DNA of 64,000 nucleotides, from assembly GCA_035235625.1 (NCBI GenBank), contig CP141143.1:16289092-16353091 (forward strand), written 5' to 3'. Position numbers and translations under genes: made by a program. Below the pieces are notes generated by a model. That model was not told where the DNA came from. It was given only the letters and a program-made list of their open reading frames with translations, and did no database searches. Positions 23,652 to 35,400 of this stretch are shown piece by piece; position 1 is the stretch's first letter; each line of letters begins with the position of its first letter. The stretch is from Saururus chinensis. Taxonomy: Eukaryota > Streptophyta > Magnoliopsida > Piperales > Saururaceae.

Positions 23652-25925
23652 ATATGGATCATGTAGAGCCTTGTTACGGGTCAGGACCGAGTGACACGTC
23701 TGTACTTATACAGCAGGAGTCACATAAGTCTGTTGCTATTTGGAGATGAGAGGTATGATAAATTTTTTATAAAATTTGTTTCATTTTTTGGACGATATAG
23801 TACACTATGTTAAAATTTTAAAATTTATTATAGGACCTTGGGTGCCTTGAGTGCACCGAACATTTTAAATATCTCCGCCATTGGCCAATAGACGAGCGTA
23901 TTTTACCTTATATCGAGCGTGCGGGTTTTAGCCATTTCATTCATCTGCAATATGCCCGTCTAGATCGGCCCCTATTGACAGCTCTTGTTGAGAGATGGAG
24001 GAGGGAGACTCAGACGTTTCATTTGTCATATGGAGAGATGTCCATCATGCTCATGGATGTGGCAGTTCTATTAGGACTTCGTATTGATGGACGTTCGGTG
24101 ACAGGCACAACAGGAGGAGCTCATATGGATATATTAGTTAGACTTCTTGGTAGAGCTCCTCCTACTACAGTGATGCGTGGTAGCTGAGTGAGCCTACGAT
24201 GGCTCTTATAGGAGTTTCGCGAGCTCCCAGCCGATGCTACAGAGATAGTTATCGAGCAGCATGCACGAGCCTATCTATTACATTTACTTGGAGCCACGAT
24301 ATTTGCGGATACCACGAGCAGCCACGTGCATGTTTCGTATCTCTCTCTCCTTGCCGACTTTGACATGGCTGACACTTATTCATGGGGCAGTGCTACTCTC
24401 ACATTCTTATACCGAGAGTTAGGAAAGGCATGCCAGGCCATGACCTCGGGGATTGCGGGCTATCTGACCCTTCTTCAGGTAATTAATTGTGTAACTTTAC
24501 TTGGTGTTTTAGTCACATATAATTTTTTAATTCTAATATTTGTTATCACTATTTTCTGACATAGTTATGATCGTGGGAGCACTTACACATCGGTCGACTA
24601 AGTGCTAAGATGGGTCGCTTGGTCGAGGGTGCTCCATTAGGGGCGAGGTAGGTTGTATTTATGTTTACCACATTACTTTTTTAGCAACGTTTTATGTACA
24701 TATGCTGAACTCATTTTTTAAATTTAACTCCTTAAGGTGGAATGTTCGGAAAAAGAGAACTGAAAATCCACAAGGAGTCCTCCGATTGTATAGAGGGGAG
24801 TTAGACCACCAGTGGCCATACCAGGTAATTATATTACCGTGTTGAACTTTTTTATGTAATGATTTTAAAATTTTTTGTCGTTATTTAAACTAAATTATCT
24901 TTATATATTGTATAGATTATTTGGCAACCGTACTCGGAGGACTTGTTGGCTGTGTTACCTCCCCTCTGCACGGACGGTTGAGAGGTGTGGCTTTCTCGAA
25001 CCCCTCTAATATGTTATGAGATTATCGAGATGTATGTGCCGGATCGTGTAATGCTCTAGTTTAACCTGGAGCAAGGGGTCCCACCTTCTATTGTCGAGTT
25101 TGTCCATCGCATCACTCGACAGGGCCGCCATATTACCCACTGGGCTATACATCATGCGTCATATATTGCTCGATGGGAGGATAGGAGAACCACTATTATT
25201 AGAGGGGAGATGGCTACGACATTGCGAGATGTTCGTAGTACTTATATGCAGTGGTATTTACCGATTACAGGACGATATATTTTATCGCGCGATGATGTAG
25301 AGGAGATGACATATCAGCCTAGGGGAGCGTCTGAGGCAGCTCTAGTAAGTACAACTTTGTTAATTAAGGCATATATTATTTTCTTATTTAGTTTTAATTA
25401 CTTATCTAATATTTAATTTATTTTTTTATAGCTTCGTCAGGTTCGACATATGCATGCGTATTTGAGTGATGCACTTGTCACCTGTACTTCGCGCGAGGAC
25501 TTAGCAGCAACATGTGAGTTGGTGATTAGAGCGTTTGATGATGTCCTTCGTAGCTTGCCACTGCTTCATTTGGTGATCAAGGATGTTCATCGAGATTATC
25601 CTATCGACGAGGCCGCTCAGACGCAACCGATGCACTCTTCATGCCCTGATATTCCATCATCATTAGCAGCGTATAGCTTTCCTCCAAGTTCATCATTTCC
25701 TGACACTGCACATGTAGGTCAACCAGATCCGATTTTATATTATATACGACATCGGCCAGCTCGTATTGTACCATCTATTACTTATGCTGAGCCGGAGTCG
25801 GAGCCGGAGCCAGAGCCCGAGTAGGAGCCGGACCTGGAGTCGCAGCCGGAGCCACAGCCAGAGCTAGAGGTAGATCATGAGGAGCTCGTACACCACCGTC
25901 GAGGACGAGGACGTAGGAGATTATG
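23652..25925 (+). pseudogene. Plant mobile domain (PMD) gene carried by the MULE, broken
   Basis: It starts about 100 bp after the transposase, same strand. A short first segment (MDHVEPCYGSGP, 23652) is followed by exons that together match the PMD family, the domain of Arabidopsis MAIN/MAIL1 that is also found in transposons. Landmarks are RHWPIDERILPYIERAGF, LSYGEMSIMLMDVAVLLGL (23,834-24,183), WEHLHIGRLSAKMGRLVEG (24,567-24,650), VPPSIVEFVHRITRQG and YMQWYLPITGRYI (24,916-25,346). The last exon (25,432-25,925) ends in an acidic Glu-Pro tail and a basic HHRRGRGRRR C-terminus. In-frame stops near 24,184, 24,208, 24,571, 24,979, 25,057 and 25,821 break it. Introns have plausible GT/AG borders. 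The PMD role is poorly known; in host genes it acts in silencing and genome stability. Confidence 0.82.
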
Positions 25926-26144
25926 ACATTACTTGTGATGTACTATATTTGTTACTTGTCCATGATGTACTTTAATGATATTTGTTATGGGTGGAATGAA
26001 TGAAGTCGTGTATGTATTGTGTATGTTTTGAATGAATGAACAGGGACAGGTGATAAAATTAGTTTCAAATAGTAATTGTAAAAAAATTTATTTTGATTAT
26101 CAATGTTGTTGCCGAGATCGAAGGATGAAATGGGTTAAGTGCGG

Positions 26145-26290
26145 CAGTTTCGTCATTCAGAACGATGAAATCAGCTTAAGTTGATTTCGTCGTTCAGAAC
26201 GACAAAACCAGGTCAATTTACAGTTGATTTCATCGTTTAGAACGACGAAATTATTTTGAAACCAATTTCGTCGTTCTAAACGACGAAATT
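26145..26290 (-). repeat. Right subterminal hairpin array of the MULE
   Basis: About four copies of the TTTCGTCGTT(C)..AACGACGAAA dyad, matching the left array at 18060-18300 and separating the PMD gene from the right terminal repeat. Confidence 0.8.
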
Positions 26291-26439
26291 AACTTAAAAA
26301 TTAAAAAAAAAAGCCACGCTGGCGCCAGCTGCTTGGCTGGCGCCTGTGTGGCAAAAAGGAACACCACTTTGGGAAATATTTCCCAAAGTGGTTTATTTTG
26401 GTAAATATTTTTTTTAATTATCATTTTAATAATTTTCCC
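26230..26439 (-). repeat. MULE right terminal inverted repeat
   Basis: It is complementary to the left end. The perfect 28-bp palindrome recurs at 26364-26391. Next to it is a GCCACGCTGGCGCCAGC...GCTGGCGCCTG inverted pair not fully matched at the left end. Confidence 0.85.
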
Positions 26440-26448
26440 TTGCTATTA

Positions 26449-27237
26449 TTTACCCTTTTTTCAGTATGTCTTCCCTAATTGTACTATTGATACTCGTACT
26501 TGGTCACTTATCATGGCCATGTGTTTAGTGCATATAAATAGGACTCCAAAAAAAATAAATAATTTAGGTCATTTAATAAATGATGACTAAATCACCTTGG
26601 ATACTCTTTATTGTCATTTATAAAACGCAAGAAGTAGAAACTTTATGGGCCAAAATTAAGTTGATTTCATCAAAAAAGAAGACTACCATTGTTTTTTGGG
26701 CTAGAATTGCTAATTATTTGCTAGCGTTTTCATTGCTCTTATGAAAGGAGAAAGCAGAACCAACATGCTATAAAAATTTGCACATGCAAGCACCGCTGGA
26801 TCATGAACCAAGGCTCTTACAAGCCACACAAAATAACCTACCTTTCAAGGTAGTAGCAAGGAGAAATTATTAGGTACACATAAATTCACCAAATTATTGG
26901 GTACACATAATTTGTGGACACAAACCCATTATTTGCAATAATGGCCTACAAATTATGATTTGTGTCATTTACCGGTTCACGGTGAACATGATATTTATAT
27001 GAATGAGGCTATATTCACCCAAATAACTCTTAAAGTACTCTATTTTACTTTCTCATAAATTCATAAAAGAGATTATGGGGTTATTAGGGTACTAAAAAGA
27101 TTATTAGGGTTCATATAGCCTCATTCTATTTTTATATAGATAGTGATGTTCTTACAATGTTTTCTGTATACTCAATAAGCCATACATTATTTAAGATTAG
27201 ATAAAAAATAAATTTCTATTTTTTTTAGATGGGACCA
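26449..27237. other. Intergenic sequence upstream of PA200
   Basis: AT-rich, with no supportable gene. It holds the MITE at 27001-27126. A direct echo of ATTGGGTACACATAA/ATTAGGTACACATAA occurs near 26,870-26,910. Confidence 0.5.
27001..27126. mobile_element. Small MITE with imperfect 36-bp inverted ends
   Basis: The left end GAATGAGGCTATATTCACCC and the right end read inwards GAATGAGGCTATATGAACCC share 18 of 20 bases, with weaker pairing for a further 20. A TAT triplet flanks both sides (26998-27000 and 27127-27129), consistent with a 3-bp duplication. At 126 bp there is no coding capacity. The superfamily is not assigned. Confidence 0.65.
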
Positions 27238-27277
27238 AACTATATAAAGCGGCAGAGCGGACCGGATCCAACGGAGA

Positions 27278-27406
27278 ATGGAGAAGGGCGAGGCCGTGGA
27301 AATCCCCCTTCCCCGTGAATTGCATGGCGTCCCCGACGGACATGCAAAAGTCGGGATGGTGACCGGGCGAAAGCTCTCGTACTGCTCCAGATGCTACGCC
27401 AGCTAA
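27278..27406 (+). CDS. Possible 42-codon small ORF upstream of PA200
   Basis: The ORF starts MEKGEAVEIPLPRELHG and ends SRCYAS. It lies 30 bp downstream of a TATATAAAG motif (27241-27249) in a locally GC-rich stretch that differs from the AT-rich surroundings. I do not recognise the protein. It could be an independent small gene, the start of a decayed gene, an upstream ORF in an alternative PA200 leader, or chance. The same stretch continues with GC-rich sequence to the main PA200 TATA box at 27830. Confidence 0.25.
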   Translation: MEKGEAVEIPLPRELHGVPDGHAKVGMVTGRKLSYCSRCYAS

Positions 27407-27829
27407 AAGCTTTCTTTTTTTGTTTTTTTGTTTATTTTTTAATCCTTGACATTCCTACCCAACCCGGAAGAAAGGATGAGCGGACACGATTTCATTTCTT
27501 CTCCCCCGCGGCGGGCGTTACAGGTACGTGTCCAATTACGGGCGGATTAAATTACGACACGACGACTTATTTATCTTAGTGCGGGCCCCACCTCTTCTGA
27601 CCCGTCAGATTAGCAGGAAGAATTTACATCCGACGGCCGTAATTCGACTAAGGATTGATAATCCACAGCGGGGAACAAGCGGATTAGTGGACCAACGGCG
27701 GCCCATTTCCCGTCCGGGGGTTGGCGGGCGAATATTAATTTACTTTTGTGTCAACCAACCGCGGTCAGCGCGCTCGATCCCGATTGTCTTGCCACGAAAG
27801 AAACGAAGTTGCAGTAGCGGCTGTTCATG

Positions 27830-27837
27830 TATAAATA
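27830..27837 (+). promoter_or_regulatory. TATA box of PA200
   Basis: TATAAATA lies 73 bp upstream of the PA200 ATG, which predicts a 5' leader of roughly 45 nt, rich in CT. It is the nearest TATA match to the start codon. Confidence 0.65.
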
Positions 27838-27909
27838 TCCCCTGGCGCTGAGCAGCAAACCCCGCGCCGACGAAACCAGACCGCAGTCCGCTTCTCTCTC
27901 TCCCTTTCG

Positions 27910-29417
27910 ATGCATCTCTACAATGCTTGGCTGCCGCCCCCGGTGGCGGAGGAGACGGCCAGGGAAAAGGACTCCTTCGCGTCCGTCGTGAAATCCGTGA
28001 AGGACTCTTGGCGGCCGGACGATCCGGAGTCGGTCTATGACACCATTAAATGGATCTCCGTGATCGAACTGTGCGTACTATAATTTACGTCCTGCTTTTG
28101 CTGAATTTAGTCTTTTTTAGCTGAATATGGCTTTTAGTGCAGTTTGGTCTGTTATATCCGTTTTGTTCGTGTGAGTAGGGCAGCTGCGGAGTTTGGGACT
28201 GTTGATTTTTTAAGTTTAATATAGAGTTGAATTTGAGCGCGTTTTGAGGTTTGGTTAATCCTATGTTTTACAGTTAACTGTGGTTGTTGTTGTTGTTCGA
28301 GTTTGCATGTCAGCTGGAAACAGCTTCCACTTTTGAGTGTGGTATACTTAGCGAACGATTAATGCGTCATTGTCATAATAATCCTTCTGTATTATTAGTC
28401 TCTTCCAAAAATTGAGTTTAGTTGGTGCTGGACCTGCCTCTGATAGATAATTCCATGGGCGAAAATTTTGCTATAATATGTTACTCAGTGCGGTTTTCAC
28501 ATCATTTATATTTGTTGGATGAAATTCTATTTGAAGTTTTATTATTTGATTTGATACTGAGAGTGAATTGAGCATAACAACCAGCGATTTGTAACCAAAA
28601 GTCCCAATTAAACTGAAAATTTTCGTTTGTAAATAAAGCTTGTTTTGTTGTGGGAGTTGACGAAGGCCAGAATGAGAAGGCTGAAAAGATAAATAAGTTG
28701 CTTAGATGGGGATGCTGATATGTGTTAGGGGAAGGGCAAGAAAGGATTGACTTAGAAATGCTAACAACAGAAATCTGGTTATACATTTACAAGTAACAAC
28801 TTATAATAACTATAATGAACGGTTGTAAGTAGTTAAATTAATTCAATAAATGTTTGAGATTCGAATGCATAATTCTCTTGAGTAAATCACAATGGTTAAT
28901 TATGACATGAAAATTATTGTAAAATACCATAAGTCAATCTCTTTTGAGATTATACCACTTAAGACTAATGAGTATAATATATTTATAATTTTTAAATATG
29001 ACAAACGGGTAATGGATAGACGGGTATGGAAACAAATTTTCATTACCTTCCATTTAGATAATGGTTAGATAAAATTATCCTCTTATTTACTTGTCAAATA
29101 AAATTAACTATACCATTTAACTTCTTAGTGGTGCGGTACGGACGGTAGAACGTTGGTACGAGTACCGTTGCTAGCCCTATTTGCAATGCATAGGTGTATG
29201 CGTCGCAAATACAATAGTTTTTTTAAGCTAGTATATATATAGATATAATATTTTATAAAGAGAGAGAAGAGGAGAGAGAAGAGAGAGAGAGAAGAGAGAC
29301 GAGAGATAGAGGAGATTTTTTTAAAAATATATAAGTATTTGTGACTCATATTTCTATGCGTTGCAAATACACATGTTTTTATGTGTTGCAAATACAACAT
29401 TTTTTAATATATATATG

Positions 29418-29478
<61 letters not shown>

Positions 29479-32400
29479 GTATGTATAATAATAATAAAGA
29501 GAGAGGAGAGCGGGGAGAGGGAGAAGAGAAAGAGGGGAGAGAGAGTAGAGTGTGAGGAGAGAGAGTATTTAAAAAAAATACAAGTATTTGCGACCCATAT
29601 TTCTATGCATCACAAATACATTATTTTATGCTCTCGTTTTGGTGGACAAGTGACTTGTGATTGACTGGCTACATGTACGCTAATTCTCATTTCCTATTAA
29701 AATTGTTAGATAAAGTGATGATGGTTAGTTACCAGATCTTCTAAAAGCTTATTTTGTTGGGCAAAGGACTGAAGAATGCATATTGACCAAATCAACACTT
29801 CCCTTCAACACAAGCATAATTAAAATAGGAGTGCAAGTGTTACATGTAACATTTATGTAAAACGTTTTTTTACCCCTATGACGTTTATGTCTTTCTCTTT
29901 AAAAATATTAGGGTTCAGGATTGCTGTGTAACCAAAAGTCCTGAAGTCCCATTCAGACTAAAATTTACAATTTATAAATAAACCTCATTTTGCTGTGGGA
30001 GTTGATGGATGCCAAAATGAGAAGGCTGAAAAGATAAGAAGTTGCTTGGACAGGGATGCTGATATGGGTAAGGGGAAGGAAAAGAAGGGATTGACTTAGA
30101 AATGTTAACAACAGAAATCTGCTTATAAATTTAAGAAATTCATCTGTGCATGTTTATGGAGGAACTATTGATGTGACAAGAGCAATATAAAAGACATAGA
30201 AGTGAGGAAGACCAAAGATACGTGAATGCATGAGTGAAAGGACTTACAAACGCTCTCGTTTGGGTTGCGAAGTGACTTGTGATTGACAAGAATTCGTATT
30301 TCCTGTCAAAATTGTTGGATAAATAGATGATTGTTAGTTACCGAGTCTCCTAAAAGGTTATGTTGTTAGGCAACCCAAGAATGCATATCAACCAAATCAA
30401 CACTTGCTGTTAACACAAGCACAATTAAAAGATGTAACACTCGAACAGGAAGCAAATGCAGACTCGGGGATAAGCACAATCACAGGGGTAAGACCGTAAA
30501 ACATTCCCACCGTAAATCAAACCTGGGACCTCCCGGTTGTTAGTCTCTTCAGTTTTCTTTTATAATGTGTAAGCAATATGAATGATGTCACTGAGAATGA
30601 TATAAGAATTTTCTACCAAAACAATCTGCAGAAAATTACCTTGAAATGTTTGGATGAGGTGATATGACTTTTCTTGAGAAATAGTGTGCATTAATTTACA
30701 TATGCCAAGTAAGTTGCAGAAAAACATCTCAGATCAGACAGCAAGTCCTATTATGTTTCTCAATAAAAAGTATTTTTAATTAAGTGGACTGGCCTTTGAA
30801 GTGCCTCTATGCCGTATGGCCTGATTGAGAAGTAAGGTTTAATGTAGAATTACTATGATATCTATCATAGAAATTTAGCTCTTTTTGGATGAGGTCTAAA
30901 AATTTCATATAGGTCTCAAAATCTGACTTGAATCAACTACAATAATGACTACTCTGGATCAATGTATCAGTTATTCTGTAAAGTTGTGAGTTTATGTGAA
31001 TATATGTTCTTCATCTGCCATTTTCCTATTTATAACTATGATAAGATACGAGGTGGTTTTGCTTAAACCTCATTTGTGCTTACAGTTTGCAGGCTAATTC
31101 TGTTGTCTTGCAGTTTTATTAATGCAAATAGTGAAGTTGCTCTTGAAAGTGTTGCTGAACTTACTGAACTTGGTTTTGGAGTGTTTAATGCATCTCAAAA
31201 CAAACTGTATGTGCAGGTAACAGGATGTTCATGACCCATATGGAGTACCACTTTTCTTTTAGCATATAGTTGTAAATGTCCATTTTGTTTCTACTTGTAC
31301 TCTTTTTCTGTTAAATTTTGATGAACAAGAGAATTTCTGATGCCAGAATTTATGTGTGATATTAGGTTAGGTGGGGAAATGTCTTAGCACGATTGCTGAA
31401 GAAACACACAAAGTTGTCCCTCAAAGTGCAGTGGCGACCTTTATATGACTCGTTGATGCTTACACATTTTAGAAGGTTCTGCACATTTTATGTCCATAGA
31501 AACTGTTAAGTAGATGACTTGACATAAAAGTGATTCAATGTTCTTCCAACTAATGCTGCCATCTTTTTTGGAAGTCTTGAGTTGCTATTTGCATCCAGAA
31601 CTCTTTTAGGAATTGACGTTTACATTTTGAAAATGCATATATGGAACTTCCTCTGAAGTTACCCAATCTCTTAGATGGGGGCATTTCCATCAATCAGATG
31701 GTTTTTGCTAATAGATTTCACTAACAAGCCAAGAGCCAATCTTGCTTATCGTATCCTTGAAGAGGCATTATAGCTTGGTTTTATACTCTCGCTGCACTTT
31801 TCTCTCTTTGATCTAAATTTTATTTTGAAATGAGGTTGAATGTCTAAATTCTATGATGTGTGTTGCCTCAGTTGCTCACTTCTCAATTTATTCTATAGTA
31901 TAGGCCTCTGCCACAATATGAACACATTTTTACTATTTACAGTCTCTGTCATTATTTTGGTTTGAGAAAAGACTAATTCTGTAATCTTTATTCTAAAGCT
32001 GATTCTTTTTGCATCAGATAATTCTTTTGCTTATTATTGGGCACTTGGTTCACTATAACGACTTGGACACATATTTTTTGACAATGGAATATGTGGTATC
32101 TCTATAGTAGTGTTTGTTCTCAGCTCTCACGTTGTGGCTCATTGAAAAATCTAGATTTATCCAAGTGATGTATGCTAGAGGAGTATATTTGCTCATATCT
32201 TTGTATTTTTGGTTGTCTTTAGTAGCATAGTTCTATGTATAAGGGGTAGATTAGTCTTTCATTGTTATTCTTATTATATGATTGGTCAGCCCTTCACTTA
32301 AGTGAGGGCAGTAGTGTCTTTTTCTTTAATTGGAAACCTGAAGCCTACTTAGATGCTGCTCGAGTCTTGTAAATAGTCTTCTTCCTTATTAATTCAATTC

Positions 32401-35400
32401 AAGGGAAGCTCTTTCTTCTCTCCAAAAGCCCTAGTCTTCAATGATTCTATCAGTGCAATCATAATATACATAGAGACACGTGTTTGTTTGCCTTAGTTAA
32501 CCGCTTACCTATTATCTTAAACTGTTAATAACCAAATCAAACCAAACCAACACTCTCCTTGCATGAGCAAGTGTGGTTAGACATCTGTAGATGCTTTCAC
32601 AGGACCATGTAGACGCAGGTCGTGGATCGAAATCAGAATCTTCCGGCTATGATACCACGTCAACTTATGTAACAAAAGCATTTTGCTGCATGAAGTTTGT
32701 AGAACTAGGACTTTAGAGAATGAAAAGAAATAACTTGCTTTAGAAGTAAGAGAAGACCAAGAGATCTGCATTTGTTTGTCATTAGTTCTGTGAAATTGAT
32801 GGTAATTATTAGCATTTTTAAGCTGTATTTGTTCAGAATGAAATTATATCCAAAACTTACATATTAATACAATCTTGATTATTACATGCTCCGAAGCACA
32901 TAAACATAACACTCTTTAATAAAGATACTTCAAATATATAATGAACTTTGCTTGAGACTGGAATTGGTTCAGCCAATCAAAGACAAGTAGTGCTTTTATG
33001 CAGCACATCTGATAGGAGGAGAGAGAAGCTTGTAAAAGACTATTAAATGATAGATGAAAGGGCCCAATCTACTGTATATAATAAACTTGACAGTCCGCTG
33101 TACACATTAATTCCTCTCATGTCTGCATCTATTTCTTTCATTTTATGTGGCTTTCTTTGCTTGACGCATCTAACTCGTCATGTTTGGCTGATTCCTTGTG
33201 TATTTTCCATCAATTTTAGCATTTAGAGTAATTTGTTTACTTTTGGAAACAGGACACACACTCATATCCAATACTAGATTATTATTTTTTTGCATTTCCC
33301 TTTTTATTCCAAGGAATTGTACTTTAATCTTCGAGGTGCTCTTATATTAATTGTACATTGATGTCTTTCTGAAATAGAAATGCGGGCCCTGAGGGCTGGA
33401 AATTGAGACAACGACATTTTGAAGCTGTAACTTCCTTGGTTCACTATTGTCGGAAGTTCTTTGCTGCAGGTTCTGCCTCTGAGATATGGTCCGAATTCCG
33501 GTAATTTTATCAAATGCACAAATCTTATGATTGCTTTTAAGGCTTTTGCTGGGAATATTCATTATACCGTCCAGCATGTAGTCAGATGTGTGCTTGAAGA
33601 TTTGTAGCTGTGGTAATTCATTTGTGTTCAAACCTTTCATCTGTCTATGAGAAAATATCTACATTCTTGTATTTTCGTGATCAATTTCTGTTTAGTTGTA
33701 AAATCTCTTAAATATAATACTATTTTCACCTTTTCTTGCTATTTGATTGATATGTCAACCAAAAGAATGATCGATTTGTGGGATTTCCCTCTTTTAAATT
33801 GCTTTGAGTTGGAAGTAGGTTTTGCAAAGAGATGTTACGTATTTGCCCTTGTTTGTCTCTAATTAATCAAGTTCAGAAAGAAAAATCTATTCAATCCTGG
33901 TCTCATGTGTGAGCAAGTGGGTTTCCTGATCCATTTTAAATTGATAGGTTTATTGAAGCCAAGTCCTGGTTGCCTGACTCTTCTGTTTGTGCATTGCAAT
34001 TTTCAAGTCCGTTATTCCCCTGCTTATCATGTTGTTGCAGTTCAGTGTTTGGGCCTGCATCTTGCTCAGCCAGATCGGTGAAGTGTGAAGCCTAGACCAA
34101 CTCCACTTGCACGTTTTTTATAGTGAAAATAAGTTATAGAATATATATTTATTTAATAAACCTACACCTTTGGAAGATCAGGGAGGCAAGTGGGTTTTAA
34201 AAAAAAACTTCCTGCCTCCCTGTTTAACATGAACTGCACGATTTGAATTGCAATCTAATGCCCCTTTATATATCTGATAGAAAAAAGTCTCACCTTTTAC
34301 TGGAGGAGGACGGGGAGGTGGCTGCGAAGGCAGGGCAGAGCAGATAGACGGCATGGAGGCTGAGGTGGAGTGGGGGGCAGGGGATGAGTGGTAGAGCCTG
34401 GCAGGGAGAAGAAGCATGGTAGCTTGCATTCGCATATAGGCTATATATGTATACACACAAGCACACACATATAGGATTTACTTTATGTGAATGTTAACGT
34501 AACTACCTGTTAACATTCTTTAAAGTAGGTCCTATGATGTTGAGTGGGGGTGGGATTGGTGGTAAATCATGGAGTCAAGGTCCAATAAAATTGAGTCCAT
34601 TTAGATAAGTGGGTCCCACTAATTGCAACATGTAAATTTTTTCCTTAACTAAATCAATGAAATTCATGAGGTTAGATGAGAAGGGCCCAGAGATTGTGGG
34701 TCACCATCTTTGCCAAAGATCTTGTAGATCACCACAAAGTAGTTAAACTTTGCTATTTATACAGGTAGCATTCTTTTACTATGTGTGTGTAGTGGACAAT
34801 GGTTTGCCTTCACCTAATGTAAGCAAAGCCTTGTATAGTTAGGGCCCAACATATTAACATGCTTACAAACTTGGTGTTTTAAGAGCTGGAAATTTATATG
34901 TATGCCTTCTTGTGTGTTTAGGACTTGAGGAGAAAAAAAGTTAATGTTAAATGTGCAATGTCAGCCAAACTACTATAAATTGTTCATTAGTAAATGAATG
35001 CTGCAACAACCCATGAATGCATGTTTCGCTAGAGTGATGCATTGTTCTTTCGCATGTAGGTTGATTGCTTCATAAAATGGAAAATATGACCTAATTCCAT
35101 GTTGGTGGTGTGCCTTATTTACTTCTTCCTTTTCTCATACTTTTCTGCAAACAAACTGGTAGTCTTGTTGGCAGCTTTGTATTGGAAAATGACAATAGTT
35201 TTTTTCTTAACTATTATTACATTATCTTCATCTCATTTTTCCCTTGGTTTGAATGGTGCATGGAGAGGAGCAGTTGGCATAAAACTGTGCCACTTCGACT
35301 GTACAGACTCTATGCCATCTATGCTAACTAAAATCCATGTCCCCAGCTTTATGGAGCGAAGTGTATGATGATGAAGTAATAAATAAAAAAGTGTTATATG

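Larger units (their letters stand above)
17923..26439 (+). mobile_element. Mutator-like element (MULE) with transposase and PMD genes
   Basis: Both ends start (A/G)GGAAAATTATTAAAAT when read inwards and form inverted repeats of about 200 bp. Flanks TTGCCATTA (17914-17922) and TTGCTATTA (26440-26448) match at 8 of 9, the duplication length typical of Mutator elements. Inside, in order, are: terminal palindromes, subterminal hairpin arrays, a GC-rich leader (18,300-18,660), a MuDR-type transposase gene (19100-23554) and a PMD gene (23652-25925). A solo LTR (19433-21043) interrupts the transposase gene. Stops and frameshifts in both genes show the copy is dead, although its ends are well preserved. 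Confidence 0.92.
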
